NCBI GenBank assembly: GCA_964187655.1 | Contig: CAXLMP010000005.1 | Location: forward strand, 55,828-119,827 | Source of the DNA: Lentimonas sp002292345 | Lineage (GTDB): Bacteria; Verrucomicrobiota; Verrucomicrobiia; Opitutales; Coraliomargaritaceae | Reading direction: 5' to 3' | DNA: 64,000 nt | Part shown: positions 1 to 8,708 of the stretch, piece by piece | Layout of the letters: every line of letters starts with the position of its first letter | Numbering within the stretch: the first letter of the stretch is position 1 | Translations under genes and position numbers: made by a program | The notes under the pieces: generated by a model | Database searches by the model: none | The model's input: only the letters and a program-made list of their open reading frames with translations | What the model was told of the DNA's origin: nothing

Positions 1-1
1 G

Positions 2-811
2 ATCATGGCGGAAACCCAAGCAGAAGCGATTGCTGCGGTCAAAGACATGCTCGAAGGTAACGCCTTCGGCGCGAGCGGCCACGAAATCGTTATCGAAGAA
101 ACACTGTACGGCGAAGAAGCCTCCATTCATGCCATTGTATCTGGCGATGATTTCGTCTGCCTGCCACCGAGCCAAGACCACAAGCGCGCCGGCGAAGGCG
201 ATACTGGTCTGAACACCGGCGGTATGGGCGCATACACACCGACCAGCCGCGTCACTGCAGAGATGCAAGCCCAGATCGAAGCGCAAGTGCTGCGCCCGAC
301 CCTCGAAGGCTTTAAAGCAGACGGTATTCACTTCTGCGGCACTCTTTATGCTGGTCTCATGCTCACACCAAAGGGTGTGCGCGTTCTCGAATACAACGTC
401 CGCTTCGGCGATCCTGAAACACAGGTGCTGCTACCAATGGTCGCCGACGATCTCGTGCCAGTACTGCTCGCCTCCGCAAAGGGCGAAGCACTCCCAGCAA
501 AGCTTAACTTTCATCCTGGCGCTGCGATCGTTATCGTACTCGCAGCTGGCGGCTACCCTGACAGTTACGCAAAGGGCGACACCATAACGTTACCAATCAC
601 TACTCCAGAGCGCTCCGCAATTGTGCACGCTGGCACCAAGCGCGCAGAGGATGGCACGATCACCACAAACGGTGGCCGCGTGCTAGGCGTCAGTGGACAG
701 GCGCCTAGCCTAGAAGCCGCCGCCGATCTCGCCTATGGCATATGCGACCAAGTCCACTTTGACGGTAAATATCTCCGGCGCGACATTGGCCATCAAGAGC
801 TCAACCGCTAA
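2..811 (+). CDS. purD: Phosphoribosylamine-glycine ligase, 3' part (5' end outside window)
   Basis: This is the C-terminal part of GAR synthetase, which joins glycine to phosphoribosylamine with ATP in step two of purine synthesis. The reading frame is open to the window edge, so the Met near base 5 is internal rather than the start. Seen: ATP-grasp features including GTLYAGLMLT, the VRFGDPETQ metal/ATP-binding motif and the C-terminal AAGGYP lid region. About 268 residues are present of a usual ~425. It ends 15 bases before the next gene on the same strand. purH, a later enzyme of the same pathway, lies about 35 kb away on the other strand, so the pathway is dispersed. Confidence 0.95.
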   Translation: MMAETQAEAIAAVKDMLEGNAFGASGHEIVIEETLYGEEASIHAIVSGDDFVCLPPSQDHKRAGEGDTGLNTGGMGAYTPTSRVTAEMQAQIEAQVLRPTLEGFKADGIHFCGTLYAGLMLTPKGVRVLEYNVRFGDPETQVLLPMVADDLVPVLLASAKGEALPAKLNFHPGAAIVIVLAAGGYPDSYAKGDTITLPITTPERSAIVHAGTKRAEDGTITTNGGRVLGVSGQAPSLEAAADLAYGICDQVHFDGKYLRRDIGHQELNR

Positions 812-826
812 ACTGGCACCTTGTGG

Positions 827-1726
827 ATGATGAGCGTTAAACAGTTTCTCAGTACGACGATGGTCTGCGCAGCAGTCACATACCAGCCGGCTCAGGGGCA
901 GGATGCGACACTATTTCCATCTTTGCGCGATTACAGCAACGAAGCGATTCGCCTGCACGGCTTGGCAGCATTATTCCCAGATCGCGTTTTATTTGAGCAA
1001 CCGCAGCTAGAGATCCACTCCGAAAGTCGAGTCGCTGCACGCGTCGAAGACTTGCCGCGCGCGATTAAATACATCCGCCTCTACCGCCTAAATGAAGCAA
1101 AGTACGTGCTCGCAGAGTTCCAAACACATTCCGCGCTCATCCTAGATTTACGCTTTCTTAAATCCAACTACACTGCGGTGGATACACTCAGCGCCTTTGC
1201 GACCGCAAAACAGGCCAAGACATTGGCCACTGTTGGTACGGTGCCCGCTGACCTTAGCATATCTGGCGAGACTTCCAGCACTGTGCGCGATTTCCCTGCC
1301 ATCGTTTTATGTAATCGCGAAACAGCTGGCCCATTCGAGGCAGTGCTGCATCAACTGCAAGCAGCAGGTGCGATCATCGCCGTCGGTGAATCAACCGCAG
1401 GCCGCACCGGATTTTACACCAAGGCCTCAGCCAACGCTTGGATTCTCTGCGGAGAGGTTCGCCCCGACAGCGACACATCACTGGTAGGAGTCGGGTTTGA
1501 ACCGCGTATCCAATTAGAAAGTGACGCGAAAGAAAACTACCTCAGCTATCATCTCTACGAAGCAGGCACAGACATCCTGCAACTTCTTGGCAATGAGGAT
1601 AGCAGTAGCGATAGTGATCAAGCTAGCGAGGCAGACAGCGGCATCATTGAGCCGGATCGTATCCTGCAACGCGGCGTTGATATCATCACCGCCCTACAAA
1701 TCTTACAGCAACAGACCGAACTCTAA
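827..1726 (+). CDS. Exported S41-peptidase-fold protein, probably catalytically inactive
   Basis: No named family could be assigned with certainty. Seen: a hydrophobic N-terminal stretch followed by AQGQ, which looks like a signal peptide. Two blocks typical of the C-terminal-processing (S41) peptidase core follow: ALILDLRF, then FPAIVLCNRETAGPFEA and IIAVGESTAGRTGFY. In active enzymes the second block reads like (S/T)AS.SE and the third like TFGKG. Here the serine position carries Gly/Pro and the catalytic Lys is Arg, so peptidase activity is unlikely. The C-terminus is acidic and Ser-rich. I chose ATG 827; TTG 821 and ATG 830 are also possible. It may be co-transcribed with purD. Confidence 0.7.
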   Translation: MMSVKQFLSTTMVCAAVTYQPAQGQDATLFPSLRDYSNEAIRLHGLAALFPDRVLFEQPQLEIHSESRVAARVEDLPRAIKYIRLYRLNEAKYVLAEFQTHSALILDLRFLKSNYTAVDTLSAFATAKQAKTLATVGTVPADLSISGETSSTVRDFPAIVLCNRETAGPFEAVLHQLQAAGAIIAVGESTAGRTGFYTKASANAWILCGEVRPDSDTSLVGVGFEPRIQLESDAKENYLSYHLYEAGTDILQLLGNEDSSSDSDQASEADSGIIEPDRILQRGVDIITALQILQQQTEL

Positions 1727-1784
1727 TCACACCCGGGCAAAAGAGTTGTGATAGGCCCGACTACTTGTTTAATCTCTCGTTACG

Positions 1785-2267
1785 ATGGCTCAAGATCGCA
1801 ATCTCATCCTCACTGTCTGCACCGGCAATGTTTGCCGCAGCCCAATGGCAGGAAAACTCCTGCAACATGCGCTCTCGGCCGAAGACGCTCCGCTTGATCA
1901 GCTAACCGTCGAATCGGCTGGCGTTGCAGCTGGATATGGTGAGACCGCCTCGAATAATTCAGTCGCAGCGCTCAAAAAAGTTAAAATTAATCTAGCACAG
2001 CACCTGAGCCAACCCGTGACTCAAGATCTGATCGACCGTGCCTTCATGATCATCGGCATGACTGATTCACACCTCGATATCCTGGCGCACTACCATACCG
2101 GACTCCCAAAGCGCCTGCATCTCTTTCGCGAATTCATGGGGCCGGACGTAGATGTACAAATCCCCGATCCCTACGGCCAAAATTTCGAGGCCTATCAGCA
2201 GTGCCTCGATTCTATGATCGAAGCCATCCCTTCTCTGGTGGCCTATATTAAGCAGGAATTCAAGTGA
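1785..2267 (+). CDS. Low-molecular-weight protein-tyrosine phosphatase
   Basis: A 160-residue cytosolic phosphatase of the LMW-PTP (Wzb/YwlE) family. It hydrolyses phosphotyrosine or, in some members, phosphoarginine. Seen: the P-loop at residues 12-20, reading CTGNVCRSP, which fits C(X)5R-S with Cys12 as nucleophile and Arg18, and a C-terminal DPYGQ loop carrying the general-acid Asp. Length is normal. No tyrosine kinase or capsule operon is adjacent, so the substrate cannot be read from context. It is convergent with the SDR gene downstream. Confidence 0.92.
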   Translation: MAQDRNLILTVCTGNVCRSPMAGKLLQHALSAEDAPLDQLTVESAGVAAGYGETASNNSVAALKKVKINLAQHLSQPVTQDLIDRAFMIIGMTDSHLDILAHYHTGLPKRLHLFREFMGPDVDVQIPDPYGQNFEAYQQCLDSMIEAIPSLVAYIKQEFK

Positions 2268-2349
2268 CCCGACACGCTTTCGGCGACCCATTTGATTGGC
2301 AGCGGTTTCACACTCGCAAGGGTCTCGCCACGACGATTTCGAAGTCAAA

Positions 2350-3780
2350 TCACTTTGAACTAGAGCGCTTTAAGTGCCGTCCAAACGCACGCATGACTAA
2401 TAAATGCGCACGTGCTTGAGTGCATGCATACAACCACCACGGTAAGGTCGGTGCAAATCCATGAATCGATGCCACCACACAATCGCGCGATTCAACAATA
2501 CGAAACTCCAAGCGTCCTGGAGGATCTACCGTTCGTGAAAGGCATCCACCTGTAATATAAAAAGCACAACGCTCAGCATCCTCACTGAACGGTGTCGGAG
2601 TCAGCTCCAACAGGCACAGCTTCAGGCCGCCGATCAAAAAACGAACGACCCCCACACTGTCTGTTTCGACTGCCAGTAATCCACGATAACGCTGGCTCAA
2701 CCATGTGCCATATTCGCGCGTCACTCTTGCCGCAGTCCATCCAGCAGGCCACGCCATACGTTGTACCGAGCGAACACGACGATCGCGCTTGATCGCTTGT
2801 TTGTCTGCCAACTGCGTATGACTTCTTGGGTTCGGTAACGGACAGCCAGAGGCATCCACCGCAGCTCGAAACGATTCCGCGAACGAGACAAATTCTCCCT
2901 CTAAGCGTTGCAGTAAGGGATTCGGTCTGGCCTGCAGATCGTGCTGCAAACTTTCCTGTAATGGCCCAACCAAGGCCGGCGCAACACCACTGAATAGCGC
3001 GACCCAATGTTTCGACAGCGCAAACCAATTAGCCGGGACACGCAGGGTTCGAACTTCACGGCCCAGCAACTTCCCGGTTTGCAAAATCAGCTCACGGTAA
3101 GTCATCGGCTCATGTCCGCCTAAATCGTAAATACCCCCAGCCAAGGTCGCATCCCCCAAGCAAAGACGAAATGCTTGGCAGACGTTTTTAATATCAACCG
3201 ACTGCGTCATTGAACCTGTCCACAACGGCAGCAACATAACTGGCAAGCGTCGCACTAAATTAATCAGCATCGAGAAGGATGAGCCGCCGGGCCCAAAGAT
3301 CAGTCCTGCCCGGAGCACCGTGACCGTTACAGAACGTGAACGTAACACCTGCTCAACTTCACAGCGGCTACGCAAGTGCGGCGACAAATCATCCTTCTCA
3401 TCTGGCAGCAAGCCGCTCAAATAAATCACGTGCTTTACGCCGACTGCTTCGGCTGCACGTATAAAATTATCTGCCAACAATAAATCAGTATCCTCGAAAT
3501 TACCCTGCATTAAGCGACTCGAAGGTGCCATCGAATGCACCAAATAAAACGCATATTCACATCCCTCTAGCGCCTCGGTGACTTTTGGTAGCGAATACAA
3601 GTCGCACTGGCTCCATTGCGTCGAACTTTCACGCGTATTGCGCTCGACTACACTGGGACTCCGCGACAGCGCCCGAAACTCATACACATCCGCCAGCTCA
3701 GCGCGCAAATGAGTACCGACAAAGCCACTCGCCCCAGATACGGCGACCAGCGGTTTGTGAATTTTTTCTGACTCAGCCAT
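2350..3780 (-). CDS. YbjT-like NAD(P)-binding SDR protein with DUF2867-like C-terminus
   Basis: An atypical short-chain dehydrogenase/NmrA-like protein of 476 residues, the same length as E. coli YbjT. Seen: an N-terminal Rossmann motif SGASGFVGTHL (about residues 15-25), a YFLVHSMAP segment where active epimerases have their catalytic site, VIYLSGL and LRAGLIFGPG. A C-terminal domain (about 345-470) rich in Trp/Arg, beginning MAWPAGW, resembles DUF2867. Family members bind NAD(P)H and are often annotated as epimerases, but the substrate is unknown. The canonical YxxxK pair is not evident, so enzymatic activity is doubtful. Confidence 0.85.
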   Translation of the reverse strand: MAESEKIHKPLVAVSGASGFVGTHLRAELADVYEFRALSRSPSVVERNTRESSTQWSQCDLYSLPKVTEALEGCEYAFYLVHSMAPSSRLMQGNFEDTDLLLADNFIRAAEAVGVKHVIYLSGLLPDEKDDLSPHLRSRCEVEQVLRSRSVTVTVLRAGLIFGPGGSSFSMLINLVRRLPVMLLPLWTGSMTQSVDIKNVCQAFRLCLGDATLAGGIYDLGGHEPMTYRELILQTGKLLGREVRTLRVPANWFALSKHWVALFSGVAPALVGPLQESLQHDLQARPNPLLQRLEGEFVSFAESFRAAVDASGCPLPNPRSHTQLADKQAIKRDRRVRSVQRMAWPAGWTAARVTREYGTWLSQRYRGLLAVETDSVGVVRFLIGGLKLCLLELTPTPFSEDAERCAFYITGGCLSRTVDPPGRLEFRIVESRDCVVASIHGFAPTLPWWLYACTQARAHLLVMRAFGRHLKRSSSK

Positions 3781-3834
3781 AATACAGACAGCGGCAACTT
3801 ACATGGCCAAGCACCCGTCGGCCTAGGCAAAGTC

Positions 3835-4089
3835 TCATTGATCTGAAGCACGGCGCTGGCGATCAATCTCACGCAGCTTCGCTCGCTCCTTGTCGAATTT
3901 ATCGCGCTTGCAGTTACAATGCAGGCAGAGCGGCGAGTTGTAGAACAATGCAAGACGCTCATGCAATTTAAGCTGACGCTGCTGCCCTAACTCAACGAGG
4001 CGCAATCCTTCCATGCAGCTCGGGATGACAGATCCGACCAGAGCACAAGCACGCTCAGTTATGGATGAATTTGAAGGATCAGATGACAT
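3835..4089 (-). CDS. Orphan zf-HC2-like (anti-sigma type) zinc-binding protein
   Basis: A small protein of about 84 residues with a pattern like cytoplasmic zinc-binding anti-sigma domains: SCMEG, then a helix, then HERLAL and PLCLHCNC, giving Cys...His...Cys-x2-Cys-x-Cys. A basic, helical tail follows. In this family the Zn site and helix clamp an ECF sigma factor. There is no transmembrane segment and no sigma gene next to it. I chose ATG 4089 because the upstream extension to 4149 is not zinc-finger-like; neither start has a convincing ribosome site. The assignment rests on pattern recognition alone. Confidence 0.6.
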   Translation of the reverse strand: MSSDPSNSSITERACALVGSVIPSCMEGLRLVELGQQRQLKLHERLALFYNSPLCLHCNCKRDKFDKERAKLREIDRQRRASDQ

Positions 4090-4481
4090 TCTTAATATTA
4101 TCGAATTGAATGGTGTCTCCTTACAAGAAAAACCTAATAAATTGCTCATTCTATGAGTTGTGGCTCAACACATTGGCGCTCTAAGCACGATTCCCTACTC
4201 TAGCTTTATCTACAGTGAATTAAGACATACAGTATCCGACTTGCACGCACACGACCTAGTCCTAAGTTACAAACTATACTATTAGCCGCCTGAGGACTCT
4301 GGCTTCTCACTAGCCTCGCAGCGCTCTTCTGGAGTGGTTACGCAACGCTCGATAAGAACCACGAGAGCCCAAAGATGTCGTGGGCATCACAAAAGGTGCA
4401 AGCAAATCCTAGCAATAAGCTGCTTTACTACTTACGAAGCGTTTATTATCGGAGTGAAATTAGTGCACCGACGGCTGATGA
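4090..4481. other. Gene-poor stretch between the zinc-finger gene and the M42 gene
   Basis: About 390 bases without a supportable gene. Short open frames exist on both strands, but none has family-like features. I looked for a sigma factor or a fragment of one that would pair with the anti-sigma-like gene and found none. It presumably holds the promoter of the zinc-finger gene and the 3' region of the M42 peptidase gene. Confidence 0.5.
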
Positions 4482-5576
4482 CTACCAAACACCGCGGTCG
4501 CTCTTCTTGAGAGACTTGGCAACAGCCACTAACAATTGCACCGTGTGCTCAATATCCTCAAGATCCACCATCTCGCTGGGTGTGTGCATATAGCGCAGCG
4601 GAATCGACAGAAGACCTGTGGCGATACCGGCCTGGGCGACTTGAATCGCACGGGCATCGGTACCAGTCGGGCGTGAGTCGGCTTCGATCTGATAAGGGAT
4701 CTTGTTGTTCTCGGCACAGGCAACGATCTTCTCAAAAATGACTGGGTTGATATTCGGACCACGGCAAATAATCGGGCCACCACCTTGAATGAAATTACCA
4801 TATTTACGCGGATCACAATCGGGTGAATCGGTCGCATGGCCAACATCCACTGCGATCGCGAAATCAGGGTTTTCGGAGAACGCGGCGGTCATCGCACCAC
4901 GTGTGCCGATCTCCTCTTGAGTTGTCGCTGCAGCAGTGACCCTAGCGACCAACTTCTTTTCTTGCTGAAGCCGCAGCACTGCTTCGAGCACTGCGTAAGC
5001 GCCCGCTTTATCATCAAAGGCACGCGCTACCCCGACGCTACCGCGAATGAGTTCAAAACTTTGATCGTAAACCGCGGTATCGCCGATCCGGACCAGAGAT
5101 TCAGCCTCTTCCTTATTTTTGACGCCGAGATCGATCCATATCTCGTGCGTATCAGGCACCTTCTTACGATCTTCTGCGCTCATCAGATGAATGGCACGCT
5201 TACCAGTCACTGCTTTGACGATGCCCTCTTTGGTTAAAATTGAAACACGACGCCCAGAAATCATCGACTTATCATGACCACCAAGCGTGTCGAAATAAAC
5301 GAAGCCTTTGTCGTTGATGTAGGTGATGATCAGGCCGAGCTCGTCGATGTGCCCAGCAAATAGCAGAGATGGTTCGCCATCCGAATTCACAGTAGCGAAG
5401 CGGTTGCCCATGGTATCCTTACGATAGGCATCGACCTTTGGTTCAACATAGCGATCGATCACCGCTTGAGCTTCGTATTCGTGTCCCGTAGGGGAACGCG
5501 CGTCGAGTAAATCGACGAGAAATTGAGGCGCGCGGTAGGACTTGGTCTTTTTCTTGGCAGTTGTCTTTTTTGGCAT
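4482..5576 (-). CDS. M42 family metallo-aminopeptidase
   Basis: A dinuclear zinc aminopeptidase of the M42 (PepA/FrvX/TET) family that trims peptides in the cytoplasm, usually as a dodecameric cage. Seen: the metal and catalytic residues in order, AGHIDELG (His and catalytic Asp), AFDDKAG (bridging Asp), TQEEIGTRGA (catalytic Glu plus ligand), AVDVGH (Asp ligand) and RYMHTPSEMV (His ligand). I start it at ATG 5576, giving a Lys-rich N-terminus MPKKTTAKKK; twelve further upstream codons are open but look unrelated. About 364 residues, normal length. The KKTTAKKK tail is unusual for the family and looks like a low-complexity addition. Confidence 0.93.
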   Translation of the reverse strand: MPKKTTAKKKTKSYRAPQFLVDLLDARSPTGHEYEAQAVIDRYVEPKVDAYRKDTMGNRFATVNSDGEPSLLFAGHIDELGLIITYINDKGFVYFDTLGGHDKSMISGRRVSILTKEGIVKAVTGKRAIHLMSAEDRKKVPDTHEIWIDLGVKNKEEAESLVRIGDTAVYDQSFELIRGSVGVARAFDDKAGAYAVLEAVLRLQQEKKLVARVTAAATTQEEIGTRGAMTAAFSENPDFAIAVDVGHATDSPDCDPRKYGNFIQGGGPIICRGPNINPVIFEKIVACAENNKIPYQIEADSRPTGTDARAIQVAQAGIATGLLSIPLRYMHTPSEMVDLEDIEHTVQLLVAVAKSLKKSDRGVW

Positions 5577-5695
5577 GTCAGTAGAACTAGAGCACTTAAT
5601 CACAAAGCGCACGAATTTTTAGTAATTAAATCTGGGGGTGACCGAGGTGGGAACGGAAGATCGAGCAGTTGGCACGCCCGCAGTCAATCGAGTGA

Positions 5696-5746
5696 GGGCG
5701 ACTCGCTCTTGTTGTGAGGTGAGTCGATGCCGGGAGCGAGTCGCCC
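5696..5746. repeat. Inverted repeat with 13-bp arms, GGGCGACTCGCTC type
   Basis: Left arm 5696-5708 reads GGGCGACTCGCTC. Right arm 5734-5746 is its exact reverse complement, with a 25-base loop. There is no U-run on either side, so it is not a typical terminator. It lies upstream of the M42 gene and downstream of ahcY. A related GGGCGA dyad sits at 23446-23462, suggesting a small intergenic repeat family. Confidence 0.75.
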
Positions 5747-5780
5747 ACCCTCTTCTTCTGGGAATCAACTCATACTAGCC

Positions 5781-5810
5781 AAAAAAAAGCGCCCTCAGAG
5801 GAGGACGCTT
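5781..5810 (-). terminator. Rho-independent terminator after ahcY
   Basis: On the minus strand this reads AGCGTCCTCCTCTGAGGGCGCT followed by a run of T. It is a stem of AGCG/CGCT and CCTC/GAGG with one internal mismatch, then eight T. It starts about 25 bases after the ahcY stop and ends the metK-ahcY unit. Confidence 0.85.
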
Positions 5811-5835
5811 TCGAAAATATGATCTAACAGCCTAC

Positions 5836-7281
5836 CTAGTAACGGTAGTGCTCAGACTTGTAGGGGCCAGACGGCTTGACGCCAATATAGTCCGCTTGCT
5901 CGTCACTCAAAGTGGTGAGCTTGCAGCCGATCTTCTCTAGGTGCAGACGTGCCACTTCCTCATCGATATGTTTCGGCAAGATATACACGCCAGGTGTATA
6001 TTTCTCGACTTGCTTCCAAAGCTCAATTTGAGCCAGCGCTTGGTTAGTAAAACTGTTCGACATCACGAAAGATGGATGGCCAGTGGCACAACCGAGGTTC
6101 ACCAGACGACCCTTGGCAAGCAAGTAGATGCTGTGGCCATCGGGGAAGGTATATTTATCAACCGCACCTTGGATGTCTGGTTTGACCATTTCAACCTCAA
6201 CCCCTGGCATGTTATTGAGCGCGTCCACACCGATCTCATTATCGAAGTGACCGATATTACAAACGATCGCTTGATCCTTCATCTTGGACATATGGTCGGC
6301 CGTAATGATACCATAGTTACCAGTGGTAGTGACGTAGATATCGCCCCAGCCGAGGGTGTCCTCGAGGGTCAGTACGCGGTGGCCTTCCATCGCAGCTTGC
6401 AGTGCACAAATCGGATCAACTTCGGTCACGACAACCTGTGCGCCCATACCTTTAAGTGCAGCAGCGCAGCCTTTACCCACATCGCCATATCCACAAACGA
6501 CGCCAACCTTACCCGCAATCATAACGTCAGTTGCACGTTTGATGCCATCAAGTAGTGATTCGCGGCAACCATACAGATTGTCGAATTTCGCCTTAGTGAC
6601 AGAGTCATTTACATTGATCGCAGGGACAAGGAGCTTGCCGGCGTTGTGCATTTCGTAGAGACGGTGCACACCAGTTGTTGTTTCTTCAGAAACACCTTTC
6701 CAGTCTTCCACAACCTTGTGCCAATGATCATTGGAGAAATTCTCCGCTTGGATCTTGTTTAGGAGCCCTTTGATTACGGACTCTTCTTCACTTTCGGAAG
6801 CTGTGTTCACCCAGTCACTACCATCCTCAAGTTCATAGCCTTTGTGGATCAAGAGTGTTGCGTCTCCGCCGTCGTCGACGATGAGTTGAGGGCCCGAACC
6901 GTCTGGCCATGTGAGTGCCTGCTGTGTGCACCACCAGTATTCTTCGAGTGTCTCGCCCTTCCAAGCGAACACAGGAACTTCAAGGTTCTTCGCGACGTAG
7001 GCCGCTGCATGATCTTGAGTGGAGAAGATATTGCAAGAGCACCAACGCACGTCAGCGCCGAGCGTCTTCAATGTTTCGATCAACACCGCAGTCTGAATCG
7101 TCATGTGCAAAGAACCCATGATACGCACACCCTTGAGCGGCTGCTCAGCGGCGTATTTTTCGCAGGTCGCCATCAGCCCGGGCATCTCGAATTGTGCGAT
7201 CTCGACTTCTTTGCGACCGAAGTCAGCAAGGGTGATGTCTTTGACCTTATAGTCAGTTTTTGTAAGTGTGTCTGTGCTCAT
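5836..7281 (-). CDS. ahcY: Adenosylhomocysteinase
   Basis: S-adenosylhomocysteine hydrolase, a cytosolic NAD+-dependent enzyme splitting SAH to adenosine and homocysteine and so relieving methyltransferase inhibition. Seen: substrate-domain motifs GSLHMTIQTAVLIETL, FAWKGETLEEYWWC and PAINVNDSVTKAKFDNLYG, the NAD-binding GYGDVGKGCAAALKG and the invariant C-terminal HYRY that reaches into a neighbouring subunit. 481 residues; the extra segment around IIKGLL...HKVVEDWKG is the 40-residue insert common in bacterial long-form enzymes. It lies 36 bases behind metK on the same strand with no terminator between, so the two form one unit for the SAM cycle. Confidence 0.98.
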   Translation of the reverse strand: MSTDTLTKTDYKVKDITLADFGRKEVEIAQFEMPGLMATCEKYAAEQPLKGVRIMGSLHMTIQTAVLIETLKTLGADVRWCSCNIFSTQDHAAAYVAKNLEVPVFAWKGETLEEYWWCTQQALTWPDGSGPQLIVDDGGDATLLIHKGYELEDGSDWVNTASESEEESVIKGLLNKIQAENFSNDHWHKVVEDWKGVSEETTTGVHRLYEMHNAGKLLVPAINVNDSVTKAKFDNLYGCRESLLDGIKRATDVMIAGKVGVVCGYGDVGKGCAAALKGMGAQVVVTEVDPICALQAAMEGHRVLTLEDTLGWGDIYVTTTGNYGIITADHMSKMKDQAIVCNIGHFDNEIGVDALNNMPGVEVEMVKPDIQGAVDKYTFPDGHSIYLLAKGRLVNLGCATGHPSFVMSNSFTNQALAQIELWKQVEKYTPGVYILPKHIDEEVARLHLEKIGCKLTTLSDEQADYIGVKPSGPYKSEHYRY

Positions 7282-7317
7282 ATTTTTTAATTCTTAATAT
7301 TATTCTTAATTGTAAAA

Positions 7318-8481
7318 TTACAACGCGGCCTTAAGTGCGTCTGCCTTGGCAATCGATTCCCAAGGGAGATGTTCCTTGGCAAAGTGACCATAGTGAGTGG
7401 ACTCTCGGTAGATCGGGCGCAGTAGATCAAGCTGGCTAACGATGTCGGCTGGCTTGAAGCTGAATACTTGTTGCGCGGCGGCGGCGATTTGCTCATCGCT
7501 GACAGTGCCAGTGCCAAATGTATCGACGTGAATACTGGTCGGATAAGGATGACCAATCGCATAAGCGACTTCGAGTTCGCAGGTATCTGCGAGACCCGCC
7601 GCGACAATGTTTTTCGCCACCCAACGTGTGAAATATGCCGCTGAGCGATCGACCTTCGAAGGATCTTTACCAGAGAAAGCACCCCCGCCGTGACGCGCCC
7701 AACCGCCGTAGGTATCAACGATGATCTTACGACCCGTGAGACCTGCATCGCCTTGAGGACCTCCGATGACGAAGTTGCCAGTCGGGTTGATCAAATATTC
7801 GGTCTGATCGTTTAATAGCTCAGCAGGCAACACCTTGCGGATCACCTGCTCAATGCAAAATTCTTTAATTTCAGCGTGTTTGACGTCTGCGGCGTGCTGC
7901 GTGGAGATCACCACGTTCTTAATCGCAACCGCCTTGCCGTCGACATATTCGAGCGCAACTTGGCTCTTTACGTCCGGGCGCAGCCAAGGAATCTTCACAT
8001 CCTTTCGCTGATGCGCCATTTCACGGAGCAATCGATGTGCATACATCACAGGCGCTGGCATGAGTTCTGGCGTTTGGTTACAGGCATAGCCAAACATGAT
8101 ACCTTGGTCTCCTGCTCCTTGCTCAGCGGTATCTTTTCCCGCGGCTTCGGCCGCATTGACGCCTTGAGCGATGTCAGAAGACTGAGCTGTCAGGATATTG
8201 GAAATAAACACCTTATCGGCATGAAAGATATCGTCGTCGTTGGTGTAGCCAATCTCACGAATCGCTTGGCGCACGATCTCTTCGTAGTTGAGCTTCGCGT
8301 TGGTGGTAATTTCGCCGGCAAGAAACACGCAGTTACTCTTGACCAATGTCTCACACGCAACACGGCTATGCGGATCCTGCTCTAAGCATGCATCCAACAC
8401 GCTGTCAGAAATATAATCAGCTACTTTGTCTGGATGGCCCTCGCCAACAGACTCGGAGGAAAAGATGAAGTTTTTACTCAT
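7318..8481 (-). CDS. metK: S-adenosylmethionine synthetase
   Basis: Makes SAM from methionine and ATP with release of PPi and Pi; cytosolic tetramer. Seen: GEGHPDK at residues 13-19 (Mg/phosphate binding), GAGDQGIMFGYA (hexapeptide signature, around 122) and GGGAFSGKDPSKVDRSAAY (second signature, around 260). At 387 residues the length is normal. First gene of the metK-ahcY pair. The leader (8482 to about 8640) carries a perfect 11-bp inverted repeat but no SAM or SAH riboswitch fold that I could recognise, so protein-based control is more likely. Confidence 0.98.
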   Translation of the reverse strand: MSKNFIFSSESVGEGHPDKVADYISDSVLDACLEQDPHSRVACETLVKSNCVFLAGEITTNAKLNYEEIVRQAIREIGYTNDDDIFHADKVFISNILTAQSSDIAQGVNAAEAAGKDTAEQGAGDQGIMFGYACNQTPELMPAPVMYAHRLLREMAHQRKDVKIPWLRPDVKSQVALEYVDGKAVAIKNVVISTQHAADVKHAEIKEFCIEQVIRKVLPAELLNDQTEYLINPTGNFVIGGPQGDAGLTGRKIIVDTYGGWARHGGGAFSGKDPSKVDRSAAYFTRWVAKNIVAAGLADTCELEVAYAIGHPYPTSIHVDTFGTGTVSDEQIAAAAQQVFSFKPADIVSQLDLLRPIYRESTHYGHFAKEHLPWESIAKADALKAAL

Positions 8482-8526
8482 AAGCCAGTCACTATTGCCA
8501 ATTATTTAAATTAATCAAGCAACTTA

Positions 8527-8556
8527 TCAACATATCAGGATAAATTGATATGTTGA
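8527..8556 (-). promoter_or_regulatory. Perfect 11-bp inverted repeat upstream of metK-ahcY, candidate operator
   Basis: TCAACATATCA at 8527-8537 and TGATATGTTGA at 8546-8556 with an 8-base spacer, about 46-75 bases upstream of the metK start. No T-run follows in the direction of transcription, which argues against a terminator. The symmetry and A/T-rich arms suit a dimeric repressor. SAH-responsive ArsR-family regulators (SahR) control this pathway in other bacteria, but assigning one here is inference. Confidence 0.5.
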
Positions 8557-8708
8557 GTGAATCTCACTAGATATTACCTATCCAGCATATATTCAAACCA
8601 CGTCATGCAGCATACTTTGGATCCATCTTGACCATGACACTTTCGGCCGACCCGCTCTCACTTTTAAAAGCGACATTTGGGTTTGAGACCTTTCAACTAG
8701 GGCAAGAG

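Noticed and set aside
4375..4593. Plus-strand 72-residue frame before and over the M42 gene end
   Set aside because: Its 3' half is antisense to the M42 gene and its first half has no recognisable features.
5941..6555. 204-residue antisense frame opposite ahcY
   Set aside because: Shadow of ahcY, no recognisable domain.
8482..8640. SAM or SAH riboswitch upstream of metK
   Set aside because: No matching conserved core was found; the leader is A/T-rich with only the perfect 11-bp dyad.
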